64,000 nucleotides of DNA, from positions 5,545,312-5,609,311 of the forward strand of contig CM019714.1 in NCBI GenBank assembly GCA_009760885.1, in the 5' to 3' direction. Made by a program: the position numbers and the translations under genes. Under the pieces are notes generated by a model. The model did not search any database, was not told the origin of the DNA, and saw only the letters and a list, made by a program, of their open reading frames with translations. Each line of letters begins with the position of its first letter. Within the stretch, counting starts at the first letter, position 1. The DNA is from Achatina immaculata (taxonomy: Eukaryota > Mollusca > Gastropoda > Stylommatophora > Achatinidae). Positions 11,381 through 23,835 of this stretch are shown here, piece after piece.

Positions 11381-12459
11381 TATTTCTCTGCAGCTGTTAT
11401 CTAACCATCTCTCCTTCTCCTTGCTGCACATGTATGTGTCTATATTGTCATAATCTGGGCTGGTTTTTGCTCATTTTCTTTCTTCCATTTTTTTGTTAGA
11501 ATTCCACTGGTCATCCACTTTTGCTCAGCCTTTTATTCTTTCTCTGGTAGGACACTGTTGGCCATCTCCATACTTGATTTTAAACATTCCCATTTGTTGT
11601 CTACTTTCTCTCTTTTGTTTTCTCTTCTATATTGCTCTATGGTCTCTTCTAGAATGCGTTTGTATTTGTTCACATCCACTGAATGTTTAAGCCTGTATTT
11701 CTTAGGGCTGTAATGTCTACTTTTGTTGTCTTGTACTTCTTATTTTGGTCATTGTTCTTTAGTTTCACTTTCATTGTCATCACTACTTGGTCGTGATCTG
11801 AATTTATGTCTGCCCCTGGATAGGTTTTTTGCTGACTTAACACTGTTTCTAAATCTGCCTTTGATCATTATAAAATCCGCCTGATTTCTTCTTAAACTCT
11901 CAGGACTTTTTCCGCGTATATATCTCCCTCTTCTCTTGTTTGTAAAATCTGGTTACAGATGATTGGCTGGTTTTCCTCACAAAACCGTACCAGTCTGTCC
12001 CACGCTCGTTTCTTTTGCCAACTCCATATTTTTCCACGATGTTCTTATAACATTCCTTCTCCTACTTGGTCATGTCCCCCTTTACTAATTAGAATGTCTG
12101 TAGACTTTGACGTGTTTTAAAACCTCTTGCACTTCCTGATGGTAAACCTCTAGCTCTCCCTCTCCACATTCTTGTGTTGGTACTTTATACGTCTGTAGGA
12201 TGGAGATTTTGAGGGGTTAGTTTTAATAACATCACTCTGTCCTTGTGCGTCCAATACCCACGTGTGAAATTTTCCAGTGATCTTCTTACTAGTACGTCTA
12301 CGGCTCTCTGACGTTCCTCTCCTCCTGAATACATACATATGTGGTTCTCCGCCTCTACACCGCCTCCTGCCATCTAGTCTCAGTTACTCATACTGCATAT
12401 AGTAGTGAGGAACACATAATCACGTGACACAAGCACGTGATCAGTTTACAAGCGGCACA

Positions 12460-12717
12460 AAACTAAAAAAAGTATGCTCCATATACAGCTAGTAACGCGG
12501 CACAAGATGATGCTGAAATAGACAAGTTTGCTCCATCCTCGTCATATATAGCTAGTCACACGCCACATGATGATGCTGAAATAGACAAGTATGCTTCATC
12601 CTCGTCATATATAGCTAGTTACACGCCACATGATGATGCTGAAATAGACAAGTTTGCTCCATCCTCGATATATAGCCAGTTACACGCCACATGATGATGC
12701 TGAAATAGACAAGTATG

Positions 12718-12719
<2 letters not shown>
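12460..12719. repeat. roughly 70-bp repeat, copy 1
   Basis: About four units carrying gatgatgctgaaatagacaa and catatatagctagt. The same block recurs at 14650-14908 and 16720-16976. A CT run follows at 12720-12753. Confidence 0.9.
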
Positions 12720-12756
<37 letters not shown>

Positions 12757-12879
12757 AGGAGTTAGTCAGGTCAGCGCTATAGTTCCCTCATCTGGACTAT
12801 CGATTTTCATGGTAATTTTATACCAAGTACCAAACAGCCACGAACTGTACGTCCAACAGTCGAGACAATGAGAACATAC

Positions 12880-13033
12880 TAGACCTAGACTGTTGGTGAA
12901 GCGCTTCTGTATCATCACAAACACTGACAGAGAACATACTAGACCTAGACTGTTGATGAAGCGCCCCTGTAGCTCACAAACACTGACAGAGAACATACTA
13001 GACCGAGAGTGATGAAGCGCCCCTGTAGCATCA
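12880..13033. repeat. 56/60-bp repeat, copy 1
   Basis: Nearly three units containing gagaacatactagacctaga and catcacaaacactgacag. The array is cut at 13034 by the start of the next 39-bp array. Confidence 0.9.
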
Positions 13034-13570
13034 CAAACATTGTTTCTCCATCTCTTCTTACATCTCTCTTGTCTTCTGTTGTTTCTCTTCATACATCTCT
13101 CTTGTCTTCTGTTGTTTCTCCATCTCTTCATACATCTCTTGTCTTCTCTTGTTTCTCCATCTCTCTTGTCTTCTGTTGTTTCTCCATCTCTTCATACATC
13201 TCTCTTGCCTTCTCTTGTTTCTTCATCTCTTCATACATCTCTCTTGTCTTCTGTTGTTTCTTTTCATACATCTCTCTTTTCTTCTGTTGTTTCTTCATCT
13301 CTTCATACATCTCTCTTGTCTTCTGTTGTTTCTCTTCATACATCTCTCTTTTCTTCTGTTGTTTCTCCATCTCTTCATACATCTCTTGTCTTCTCTTGTT
13401 TCTCCATCTCTTCATACATCTCTCTTTTCTTCTGTTGTTTCTCCATCTCTTCATACATCTCTCTTTTCTTCTGTTGTTTCTCCATCTCTTCATACATCTC
13501 TCTTTTCTTCCGTTATTTCTCCATCTCTTCATACATCTCTCTTTTCTTCTGTTATTTCTCCATCTTTTCT
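13034..13570. repeat. 39/30-bp LINE-linker array, copy 2
   Basis: Same unit as at 10505-11380, with about 14 copies and several shortened units. On the minus strand it again encodes REMYEEMEKQQK-type peptides. It joins the 56/60-bp repeat directly, the junction of the higher-order repeat. Confidence 0.95.
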
Positions 13571-14562
13571 ATTTCTCTGCAGCTGTTATCTAACCATCTC
13601 TCCTTCTCCTTGCTGCACATGTATGTGTCTATATTGTCATAATCTGGGCTGGTTTTTGCTCATTTTCTTTCTTCCATTTTTTTGTTAGAATTCCACTGGT
13701 CATCCACTTTTGCTCAGCCTTTTATTCTTTCTCTGTTAGGACACTGTTGGCCATCTCCATACTTGATTTTAAACATTCCCATTTGTTGTCTATTTTCTCT
13801 CTTTTGTTTTCTCTTCTATATTGCTCTATGGTCTCTTCTAGAATGCGTTTGTATTTGTTCACATCCACTGAATGTTTAAGCCTGTATTTCTTAGGGCTGT
13901 AATGTCTACTTTTGTTGTCTTGTACTTCTTATTTTGGTCATTGTTCTTTAGTTTCACTTTCATTGTCATCACTACCTGGTCGTGATCTGAATTTATGTCT
14001 GCCCCTGGATAGGTTTTTTGCTGACTTAACACTGTTTCTAAATCTGCCTTTGATCATTATAAAATCCGCCTGATTTCTTCTTAAACTCTCAGGACTTTTT
14101 CCGCGTATATATCTCCCTCTTCTCTTGTTTGTAAAATCTGGTTACAGATGATTGGCTGGTTTTCCTCACAAAACCGTACCAGTCTGTCCCACGCTCGTTT
14201 CTTTTGCCAACTCCATATTTTTCCACGATGTTCTTATAACATTCCTTCTCCTACTTGGTCATGTCCCCCTTTACTAATTAGAATGTCTGTAGACTTTGAC
14301 GTGTTTTAAAACCTCTTGCACTTCTTCATGGTAAACCTCTAGCTCTCCCTCTCCACATTCTTGTGTTGGTACTTTATACGTCTGTAGGATGGCGATTTTG
14401 AGGGGTTAGTTTTAATAACATCACTCTGTCCTTGTGCGTCCAATACCCACGTGTGAAATTTTCCAGTGATCTTCTTACTAGTACGTCTACGGCTCTCTGA
14501 AGTTCCTCTCCTCCTGAATACATACATATGTGGTTCTCCGCCTCTACACCGCCTCCTGCCAT
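13571..14562 (-). pseudogene. LINE linker and endonuclease, duplicate copy 2
   Basis: Nearly identical to 11381-12373. It carries the minus-strand endonuclease start (GGEELQRAVDVLVRRSLENF) and the INSDHDQVV motif near 13980. It lacks reverse transcriptase because the duplication unit ends in the linker array. Same frameshift near the N-terminal third as in copy 1. Confidence 0.8.
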
Positions 14563-14649
14563 CTAGTCTCAGTTACTCATACTGCATATAGTAGTGAGGA
14601 ACACATAATCACGTGACACAAGCACGTGATCAGTTTACAAGCGGCACAA

Positions 14650-14906
14650 AACTAAAAAAAGTATGCTCCATATACAGCTAGTAACGCGGCACAAGATGAT
14701 GCTGAAATAGACAAGTTTGCTCCATCCTCGTCATATATAGCTAGTCACACGCCACATGATGATGCTGAAATAGACAAGTATGCTTCATCCTCGTCATATA
14801 TAGCTAGTTACACGCCACATGATGATGCTGAAATAGACAAGTTTGCTCCATCCTCGATATATAGCCAGTTACACGCCACATGATGATGCTGAAATAGACA
14901 AGTATG

Positions 14907-14950
<44 letters not shown>

Positions 14951-14951
14951 C
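14650..14951. repeat. roughly 70-bp repeat plus CT run, copy 2
   Basis: Same units as 12460-12753. The CT tract at 14909-14951 differs in length from the other copies, as expected for slippage. Confidence 0.9.
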
Positions 14952-15064
14952 CAGGAGTTAGTCAGGTCAGCGCTATAGTTCCCTCATCTGGACTATCGAT
15001 TTTCATGGTAATTTTATACCAAGTACCAAACAGCCACGAACTGTACGTCCAACAGTCGAGACAA

Positions 15065-15187
15065 TGAGAACATACTAGACCTAGACTGTTGGTGAAGCGC
15101 TTCTGTATCATCACAAACACTGACAGAGAACATACTAGACCTAGACTGTTGATGAAGCGCCCCTGTAGCATCACAAACACTGACAGA
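15065..15187. repeat. 56/60-bp repeat, copy 2
   Basis: Two units, ending at the junction with the third 39-bp array. Confidence 0.9.
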
Positions 15188-15640
15188 GTCCATCTCTTCA
15201 TACATCTCTTGTCTTCTCTTGTTTCTCCATCTCTCTTGTCTTCTGTTGTTTCTCCATCTCTTCATACATCTCTTGTCTTCTCTTGTTTCTTCATCTCTTC
15301 ATACATCTCTCTTGTCTTCTGTTGTTTCTCTTCATACATCTCTCTTTTCTTCTGTTGTTTCTTCATCTCTTCATACATCTCTCTTGTCTTCTGTTGTTTC
15401 TCTTCATACATCTCTCTTTTCTTCTGTTGTTTCTCCATCTCTTCATACATCTCTCTTGTATTCTCTTATTTCTCCATCTCTTCATACATCTCTCTTTTCT
15501 TCTGTTGTTTCTCCATCTCTTCATACATCTCTCTTTTCTTCTGTTGTTTCTCCATCTCTTCATACATCTCTCTTTTCTTCCGTTATTTCTCCATCTCTTC
15601 ATACATCTCTCTTTTCTTCTGTTATTTCTCCATCTTTTCT
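15188..15640. repeat. 39/30-bp LINE-linker array, copy 3
   Basis: About 12 units of the LINE-linker repeat, with the same minus-strand peptide pattern. Confidence 0.95.
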
Positions 15641-16632
15641 ATTTCTCTGCAGCTGTTATCTAACCATCTCTCCTTCTCCTTGCTGCACATGTATGTGTCT
15701 ATATTGTCATAATCTGGGCTGGTTTTTGCTCATTTTCTTTCTTCCATTTTTTTGTTAGAATTCCACTGGTCATCCACTTTTGCTCAGCCTTTTATTCTTT
15801 CTCTGTTAGGACACTGTTGGCCATCTCCATACTTGATTTTAAACATTCCCATTTGTTGTCTATTTTCTCTCTTTTGTTTTCTCTTCTATATTGCTCTATG
15901 GTCTCTTCTAGAATGCGTTTGTATTTGTTCACATCCACTGAATGTTTAAGCCTGTATTTCTTAGGGCTGTAATGTCTACTTTTGTTGTCTTGTACTTCTT
16001 ATTTTGGTCATTGTTCTTTAGTTTCACTTTCATTGTCATCACTACCTGGTCGTGATCTGAATTTATGTCTGCCCCTGGATAGGTTTTTTGCTGACTTAAC
16101 ACTGTTTCTAAATCTGCCTTTGATCATTATAAAATCCGCCTGATTTCTTCTTAAACTCTCAGGACTTTTTCCGCGTATATATCTCCCTCTTCTCTTGTTT
16201 GTAAAATCTGGTTACAGATGATTGGCTGGTTTTCCTCACAAAACCGTACCAGTCTGTCCCACGCTCGTTTCTTTTGCCAACTCCATATTTTTCCACGATG
16301 TTCTTATAACATTCCTTCTCCTACTTGGTCATGTCCCCCTTTACTAATTAGAATGTCTGTAGACTTTGACGTGTTTTAAAACCTCTTGCACTTCTTCATG
16401 GTAAACCTCTAGCTCTCCCTCTCCACATTCTTGTGTTGGTACTTTATACGTCTGTAGGATGGCGATTTTGAGGGGTTAGTTTTAATAACATCACTCTGTC
16501 CTTGTGCGTCCAATACCCACGTGTGAAATTTTCCAGTGATCTTCTTACTAGTACGTCTACGGCTCTCTGAAGTTCCTCTCCTCCTGAATACATACATATG
16601 TGGTTCTCCGCCTCTACACCGCCTCCTGCCAT
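15641..16632 (-). pseudogene. LINE linker and endonuclease, duplicate copy 3
   Basis: Almost identical to copy 2 (13571-14562), with the same endonuclease start and SDH motif. It has no reverse transcriptase. The shared differences from copy 1 make copies 2 and 3 sisters. Confidence 0.8.
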
Positions 16633-16719
16633 CTAGTCTCAGTTACTCATACTGCATATAGTAGTGAGGAACACATAATCACGTGACGCAAGCACGTGAT
16701 CAGTTTACAAGCGGCACAA

Positions 16720-16975
16720 AACTAAAAAAAGTATGCTCCATATACAGCTAGTAACGCGGCACAAGATGATGCTGAAATAGACAAGTTTGCTCCATCCTCG
16801 TCATATATAGCTAGTCACACGCCACATGATGATGCTGAAATAGACAAGTATGCTTCATCCTCGTCATATATAGCTAGTTACACGCCACATGATGATGCTG
16901 AAATAGACAAGTTTGCTCCATCCTCGATATATAGCCAGTTACACGCCACATGATGATGCTGAAATAGACAAGTAT

Positions 16976-17011
<36 letters not shown>

Positions 17012-17015
17012 TCTC
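16720..17015. repeat. roughly 70-bp repeat plus CT run, copy 3
   Basis: Same block as at 12460 and 14650, with the CT tract at about 16977-17015. Confidence 0.9.
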
Positions 17016-17129
17016 CCAGGAGTTAGTCAGGTCAGCGCTATAGTTCCCTCATCTGGACTATCGATTTTCATGGTAATTTTATACCAAGTACCAAACAGCC
17101 ACGAACTGTACGTCCAACAGTCGAGACAA

Positions 17130-17880
17130 TGAGAACATACTAGACCTAGACTATTGGTGAAGCGCTTCTGTATCATCACAAACACTGACAGAGAACATAC
17201 TAGACCTAGACTGTTGATGAAGCGCTTCTGTAGCATCACAAACACTGACAGAGAACATACTAGACCTAGACTGTTGGTGAAGCGCTTCTGTATCATCACA
17301 AACACTGACAGAGAACATACTAGACCGAGAGTGATGAAGCGCCCCTGTAGCATCACAAACACTGACAGAGAACATACTAGACCGAGAGTGATGAAGCGCC
17401 CCTGTAGCATCACAAACACTGACAGAGAACATACTAGACCGAGAGTGATGAAGCGCCCCTGTAGCTCACAAACACTGACAGAGAACATACTAGACCGAGA
17501 GTGATGAAGTGCCCCTGTAGCTCACAAACACTGACAGAGAACATACTAGACCGAGAGTGATGAAGTGCCCCTGTAGCTCACAAACACTGACAGAGAACAT
17601 ACTAGACCGAGAGTGATGAAGTGCCCCTGTAGCTCACAAACACTGACAGAGAACATACTAGACCGAGAGTGATGAAGTGCCCCTGTAGCTCACAAACACT
17701 GACAGAGAACATACTAGACCGAGAGTGATGAAGTGCCCCTGTAGCTCACAAACACTGACAGAGAACATACTAGACCGAGAGTGATGAAGTGCCCCTGTAG
17801 CTCACAAACACTGACAGAGAACATACTAGACCGAGAGTGATGAAGTGCCCCTGTAGCTCACAAACACTGACAGAGAACAC
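17130..17880. repeat. 56/60-bp minisatellite, expanded
   Basis: About 13 units. Early units are near 60 bp (with gactgttgatgaagcg); later ones are exactly 56 bp (with gagagtgatgaagtgcccct). Single or double units recur at 19035-19120 and 20272-20360, at the edges of the next duplication. Confidence 0.95.
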
Positions 17881-20363
17881 AAGGGACGGAGACTGTTGGT
17901 GAAGCTAAAATGGAATGGGTATAGTTTAGTATGTGCCAAGACACGGCACTAATAAAAGTATTTCGCAATCGTGTTAAGCCGCCACACAGTTGATAAACTG
18001 TACTACTTTTTCAGATTACATCTGAGGAATTTTAATGTGTACCTGAGAACGAACACATCTCAACAGCTTGAGAACCACTAACACTCACATTGATAATAGC
18101 AATTACACATATTTATTGTGGGAAAAATGAGTGTTGAATCAGTGAGGATGTAGCAATAAAATGAGTAAACAGATGAATAATCCAAATCCTCTCCCGACGA
18201 GAACTAGTTCGCCATGTAGGGAGGGAGTGGGCAACAATCACTCTCAGCTAGGAAAAACAGGTATTCAACACGATGGAATAAGAGCCAGCTTACTAACTCA
18301 CTGAAAATTCCGTGGATCCTTACATACAACTTCACATCACCAAAAATATCGGACTTAAAGTCCTCAAAAATCTCAATAGAACCAATTCACATTTCTTCAG
18401 TTACAAACTATTTCTAACAACTCGTAGCTGCATCAAAAATGTACACACTGGATCCATGAGGAAAAAAAAAACTAACAGATCACATCCTAGCATCCTATCT
18501 GGAACATCCTTCTCAGTCAACCTCTACATAATGAATTTGCAATCATAATGAATCTCAAACTACTAATCAATCTAATCCTTACTCATCATCCTACGTAACA
18601 GTTTGGTCCTTAAATATGAACTACAATTCCTATTCCTAAATCTTCCTGAAGATTCTATCTCGTGGAAGATGAAAATCGTGATTAAAATATTTCTGCCTAA
18701 AATCTCAATCCGTGAAAAAACTACTGTTTATGACCGTGGACAATAAACTAAAAACAACAATCCTATTTTAAGCTTTTCTGTAACTAAAAATAACGAATTA
18801 AACAAACATGTCCTAAATAACTTTAGTTAACTGTAAAAACTTCCGTGCCTAGACATGACAAGAAATGGCCTTCAACGTGTCAAACAATACCTATAGTTGA
18901 CCTGTACTTTACAAAAAAATAACTAAGGGCGCTAATCACTACGTCAATATACCAAATAAATCCATGGTTAACTCCCCTGTAAAGTTAAATAAAAGATCAG
19001 AATTTCAGAATTAAGGAATTCTGTTATAAAGCGCCCCTGTAGATTCACAAACACTGACAGAGAACATACTAGACCGAGAGTGATGAAGTGCCCCTGTAGC
19101 TCACAAACACTGACAGAGAACACAAGGGATGGAGACTGTTGGTGAAGCTAAAATGGAATGGGTATAGTTTAGTATGTGCCAAGACACGGCACTAATAAAA
19201 GTATTTCGCAATCGTGTTAAGCCGCCACACAGTTGATAAACTGTACTACTTTTTCAGATTACATCTGAGGAATTTTAATGTGTACCTGAGAACGAACACA
19301 TCTCAACAGCTTGAGAACCACTAACACTCACATTGATAATAGCAATTACACATATTTATTGTGGGAAAAATGAGTGTTGAATCAGTGAGGATGTAGCAAT
19401 AAAATGAGTAAACAGATGAATAATCCAAATCCTCTCCCGACGAGAACTAGTTCGCCATGTAGGGAGGGAGTGGGCAACAATCACTCTCAGCTAGGAAAAA
19501 CAGGTATTCAACACGATGGAATAAGAGCCAGCTTACTAACTCACTGAAAATTCCGTGGATCCTTACATACAACTTCACATCACCAAAAATATCGGACTTA
19601 AAGTCCTCAAAAATCTCAATAGAACCAATTCACATTTCTTCAGTTACAAACTATTTCTAACAACTCGTAGCTGCATCAAAAATGTACACACTGGATCCAT
19701 GAGGAAAAAAAAAACTAACAGATCACATCCTAGCATCCTATCTGGAACATCCTTCTCAGTCAACCTCTACATAATGAATTTGCAATCATAATGAATCTCA
19801 AACTACTAATCAATCTAATCCTTACTCATCATCCTACGTAACAGTTTGGTCCTTAAATATGAACTACAATTCCTATTCCTAAATCTTCCTGAAGATTCTA
19901 TCTCGTGGAAGATGAAAATCGTGATTAAAATATTTCTGCCTAAAATCTCAATCCGTGAAAAAACTACTGTTTATGACCGTGGACAATAAACTAAAAACAA
20001 CAATCCTATTTTAAGCTTTTATGTAACTAAAAATAACGAATTAAACAAACATGTCCTAAATAACTTTAGTTAACTGTAAAAACTTCCGTGCCTAGACATG
20101 ACAAGAAATGGCCTTCAACGTGTCAAACATGACCTATAGTTGACCTGTACTTTACAAAAAAATAACTAAGGGCGCTAATCACTACGTCAATATACCAAAT
20201 AAATCCCTGGTTAACTCCCCTGTAAAGTTAAATAAAAGATCAGAATTTCAGAATTAAAGAATTCTGTTATAAAGCGCCCCTGTAGATTCACAAACACTGA
20301 CAGAGAACATACTAGATGGTGGAGCACCCCTGTAGCATCACAAACACTGACAGAAAAAAATGG
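17881..20363. repeat. 1243-bp tandem duplication
   Basis: 17881-19123 and 19124-20363 are nearly identical (for example ccgtggatccttacatacaa at offset 1243). Each copy is bounded by 56-bp repeat units. The body encodes nothing recognisable. On the minus strand near 18185-18255 and 19428-19498 there is a faint tRNA-like pattern (see findings). Confidence 0.9.
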
Positions 20364-20600
20364 GCGGAGACTGTTGTTACGACGCGGTCTATGGAAGGCC
20401 ACTTTGCCTTCTTTTCAAAGCTTTCCAAACCATTGTACTTCCTATAACATTTGATCCATTGCAATAAGTTTTCAAGTTCTCCTTTGTTAGCTTTGATCTT
20501 GATTGTCGGACAAATACAAAGTTGAAACAATAAAATAATCACTGTTACAAGATGACATGTGCTCTATCTCTTTCTTTTTTTCTGCACCAGTTATACTTTT
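20364..20600 (-). other. short coding-like stretch, unidentified
   Basis: On the minus strand about 55 codons are open without low complexity, including IKIKANKGELENLLQWIKCY and ESFEKKAKWPSIDR. Composition is protein-like, but I recognise no family. It could be an exon, a transposon fragment or chance. Confidence 0.25.
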
Positions 20601-20629
20601 CTGCATACGAAAATTATACCTCTTTACAC

Positions 20630-21140
20630 ATGACAATTTTTACACACGAAATTTACACGTTTAAATTATACCGATTAACACACCAAAATCACACCTATTA
20701 ACACACCACAATTACATCTATTAACACACCAAAATCACACCTATTAACATACCAAAATTACATCTAGTAACACACCAAAATCACACCTATTCCAAAATCA
20801 CACCTATTCTAAAATCACACCTATTAACACACCAAAATCACACCTATTCCAAAATCACACTTACTCCAAAATCACACCTATTAACACACCAAAATCACAC
20901 CAATTCTAAAATCACACCTATTAACACACCAAAATCACACCTATTCCAAAATCACACCTATTCCAAAATCACACCTATTAACACACCAAAATCACACCTA
21001 TTCCAAAATCACACCTATTAACACACCAAAATCACACCTATTAACACACCAAAATCACACCTATTAACACACCAAAATCACACCTATTCCACAATCACAC
21101 CTATTAACACACCAAAATCACACCTATTAACACACCAAAT
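20630..21140. repeat. 23/17-bp minisatellite
   Basis: About 25 units of ccaaaatcacacctattaac plus aca, alternating with short units lacking the last part. A decayed form begins near 20630. Confidence 0.95.
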
Positions 21141-21889
21141 GTATACCCTTTGTCTGCTGCAAACAAAGAGCTGAGAGTTAGGAAAAGAACAGAACTGGAA
21201 TCTTGACACCGCAGAAATGATCACATTTGTGAAGGTGTGATTTTCAATTACACAAACCGCACACGGTGAAGCTCCCTAGCTGAGCAACTCGTGAATCTTT
21301 CCTCACGCTGACCCACATTTGTCGTCTACTAGCCAGGGTCGCTTTCTCGCCCCCCCCCCCCCCCGTTTACAAATTTCTTGGACAAACCAGTCCTGGTTTC
21401 AAATCTTGTGTGAAAGCCTTCTTAATCTGATGCTCATTTCAAACGCGGTTTTCCTGTTGTATCAGTAATAATAATAACAACAATAATAATAATAACAACA
21501 ACAACAACATTTCATGTCAGTTTTTATCAGTGCATGTCTTGGGTGTTCGCCCTCAAAATGGCGCTGTTTGTGTGGTGCTGCTGTTGTGCGCCTCACTCGG
21601 CCCGACACGCCCGACTTCGGCTCGGAGTATGTTAGGACCGAGCTCGCCTTCCCATTGCGACGATCCCTACTCACCTGACGCAGTAAACGAAGCATTCAGA
21701 ATACGAGGACATGGTTCTGTGAAACAGATACCGTATATTTGTCGAAACTAAACGATAAATAAATAAAGTCGCTTTCAAAACCTGACAGGAAGAAGGTACA
21801 AGTTGGGGGGGGGGGGGGGGATGAGGAAAATTCAGGAACGGCCACACTCTCGGAACCTGGCACGTGAATTCATCTCTCTCTCTCTCTCT
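21141..21889. other. unassigned, with homopolymer and TAA/CAA tracts
   Basis: No gene recognised. A C-run lies at 21350-21364, mixed TAA/CAA at 21462-21511 and a G-run at 21807-21820. GC-rich sequence 21530-21770 ends in an aaataaataaa tract and could be a short retroposon 3' end, but I cannot name it. Confidence 0.4.
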
Positions 21890-22190
21890 CTAGAAGTTGG
21901 CAGAGATGCAGATGAAGCCACTGACAGCAATTAGTGAGGAAAGACGCTGGCAATGGTTGGGACATGTGCTCCGAATGACTGACAACTCACTACCAAAAAC
22001 AGCACTAAGATGGACACCACAGGGGAACAGAAGTAAGGGTAGACCAAAAGAGACATGGAGAAGAACAACAGAAAGGATGTTGAGTAATAGAGGGCTCACC
22101 TGGGTAAGAGCAGAAAAAAGGCAAAGGACAGGCATTTGTGGAAAACCCTTGCGGAAGCCCCATGTGGACTGGGCACTTAAGGTTCAGAGA
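21890..22190 (+). pseudogene. LINE ORF2 C-terminal fragment
   Basis: The frame includes ISEERRWQWLGHVLRMTDNS, then GRPKETWRRTTERML and LTWVRAEKR. The RRW.WLGHVLRM and GRPKETWRR blocks are the C-terminal region after the reverse transcriptase in many invertebrate LINEs. It is 5'-truncated, as is usual after incomplete reverse transcription. The final conserved Trp-Leu-Cys end is degraded. A CT run precedes it and a GA/GT tract follows. Confidence 0.75.
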
Positions 22191-22502
22191 GAGAGAGAGA
22201 GAGTGAGAGAGAGACTGTGTGGTTTGTGTGTGTGTGTGCGCGCGTGAGTTCGCGTGCGCTCGCCATCTTGTTTGTTACCTCTTATGTATTTCATTATCTT
22301 ATGCTTCTGAATATAACAGTTTCACTTAGCATTCTCGGATATAATTCTACCATGCAGGTTGTGTACTTGCACTAAATCGAATGTGTGCTTACAAAGAAAG
22401 ATGCGGTGATGAAAGGCAGAATGTTAGACGTCCTTGCCTGCCCATTTCTCTTCACTCTTTGCAAATAAAGGATCATTCATTAATTCTCTCCCCCCCCCAC
22501 CC

Positions 22503-22636
22503 TTGAGTGAGTGAGTGAGTGAGTGAGTGAGTGAGGTAGGTAGGTGAGTGAGTGAGTGAGTGAGTGAGGTAGGTAGGTGAGTGAGTGAGTGAGTGAGTGA
22601 GTGAGTGAGTGAGTGAGTGAGTGGGTGGGTGGGTGG
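22503..22636. repeat. GAGT/GTAG microsatellite
   Basis: Runs of gagt alternate with ggtaggta blocks. Confidence 0.95.
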
Positions 22637-23090
22637 CAGCTATCATCTTTATCATAAATTTCTAGGAAGCTACCCTTTTAAAAAAAGGGGAGGAGGTGAC
22701 GTTTAATCATGACAAAACAGTCACAAATCTGAAATGTCAATCAAATGAACGCTGACCTAACTTGCTTCCGACAACACAACAAAATATATTTGTACTTACA
22801 GACACTCGCTAAACACCTCTGGCCATTCTTACTCTTGCTTTATCAGGTGACCCTTAACCTTCCGCTGTCACGACGTCACTTTGTCAATTTTCTTTTCATT
22901 TCCATAAACATTTGCCTAGTTTTCCCACTACTTCATGAAACTTGTATCAGATAATTAAAAACTTGAACCGATAATTAACACGAACCAATTCGTGTTTTTT
23001 CTCTTTTATTCAGAATTTTTTTTTAGTTGATCGTTAATATACACACACAAAAACAACCTCTGACACTGTATGACAGAGTTTATCTATCAG
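22637..23090. other. unassigned unique sequence
   Basis: Nothing recognised on either strand. Confidence 0.5.
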
Positions 23091-23615
23091 AACAACAAGA
23101 GTAAAAACAACAACAGCAACAACAGCAGAAACAATAGCAACTGTAACAACAGGAACAATAGCAGAAACAATAAAAACTAACAACAACAGCAGAAACATTA
23201 ACAACTGTAACAACAGCAGCAGAAACATTAACAACTGTAACAACAACAGCAGAAACAATAACAACTAACAACAACAGCAGCAATAGCAGAAACAATAAAA
23301 ACTGTAACAACAACAGCAGAAACAACAGCAACTAACAACAACAACAACAGCAGCAACAATAGGAGAAACAATAACAACTCTAACAGCTACGACAGAAACA
23401 ACACAACTAACAACAACAGCAAAAATAGCAGAAAAAAATAACAACTGAAAGAACAACACCAGAGACAATAACAATTGTAACAACAGCAATAATAGCAGAA
23501 GCAATAAAAATTGTAACAATAACAGCACAAACAATAACAACTGTAACAATAACAGCAAAAACAATAACAACTGTAACAACAACGGCAATAACAACAACAA
23601 TCCTGGCCTGACTTC
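23091..23615. repeat. imperfect ACA/AGC trinucleotide-rich repeat
   Basis: Degenerate repeats of aacaacagcagaaacaataa with a loose 24-27 bp period. Long hydrophobic frames on the minus strand come from this composition only. Confidence 0.9.
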
Positions 23616-23835
23616 CCACACAGGAAAGCTACAACCGTCATCGCTCCTACTCTCTTTATTGACTATTACTGGTCCACCACAACCACAGTGACGATTACTG
23701 AAAGGCTAACAGCACTACCACCACACGACAAACTAAATACCGATATCACAGTTTCGCAATAAAAAAAATACGAGTCGGAAAAAGTACAACCGAATCGAAT
23801 CTGAATATCAATATTTGATTGTGGAGAAATAACAG

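Larger units (their letters stand above)
8646..12375 (-). pseudogene. endonuclease/RT LINE, interrupted by Tc1
   Basis: This is a minus-strand non-LTR retrotransposon, read from 12375 downwards. The APE-type endonuclease covers about 12373-11700, with HICMYSGGEERQRAV, then DINSDHDQVVMTMK near 11790 (the SDH motif of the nuclease active site). A linker then leads into the 39-bp coding repeat (11380-10505), followed by EEIKKLTGTNHK and SDINKSWKEYI just before the RT (10500-10392). The Tc1 element at 8893-10390 splits it. On the far side, 8892-8660 resumes with KSEVEKATRTMKHGK and SDNVSIEMFETLEEFGIEK, the start of the RT fingers. The catalytic YADD region and 3' end are absent. Frameshifts occur near 12210 and 8790. 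It belongs to the common invertebrate 'endonuclease-reverse transcriptase' LINEs; I do not assign a clade. Confidence 0.8.
10490..17880. repeat. higher-order tandem triplication (about 2.1 kb unit)
   Basis: Three head-to-tail copies at about 10490-13030, 13031-15187 and 15188-17880. The common marker ttccactggtcatccacttt recurs near 11500, 13690 and 15760, giving offsets of about 2189 and 2070 bp. Each copy holds, in plus order, the 39-bp LINE-linker array, LINE linker and endonuclease (minus strand), a roughly 70-bp repeat, a CT run, a unique stretch of about 110 bp and a 56/60-bp array. Copies 2 and 3 share variants absent from copy 1 (for example near 12200 versus 14392 and 16462), so they separated most recently. 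Confidence 0.95.

Noticed and set aside
10469..11499. Three plus-strand frames above 300 codons, Leu/Ser/Phe-rich
   Set aside because: They are antisense readings of the LINE-linker minisatellite.
17130..17880. Regular repeats resembling a CRISPR array
   Set aside because: Units are contiguous with no unique spacers, and the sequence is eukaryotic.
23034..23641. Hydrophobic minus frames that look like membrane proteins
   Set aside because: Antisense of ACA/AGC trinucleotide-rich repeats.
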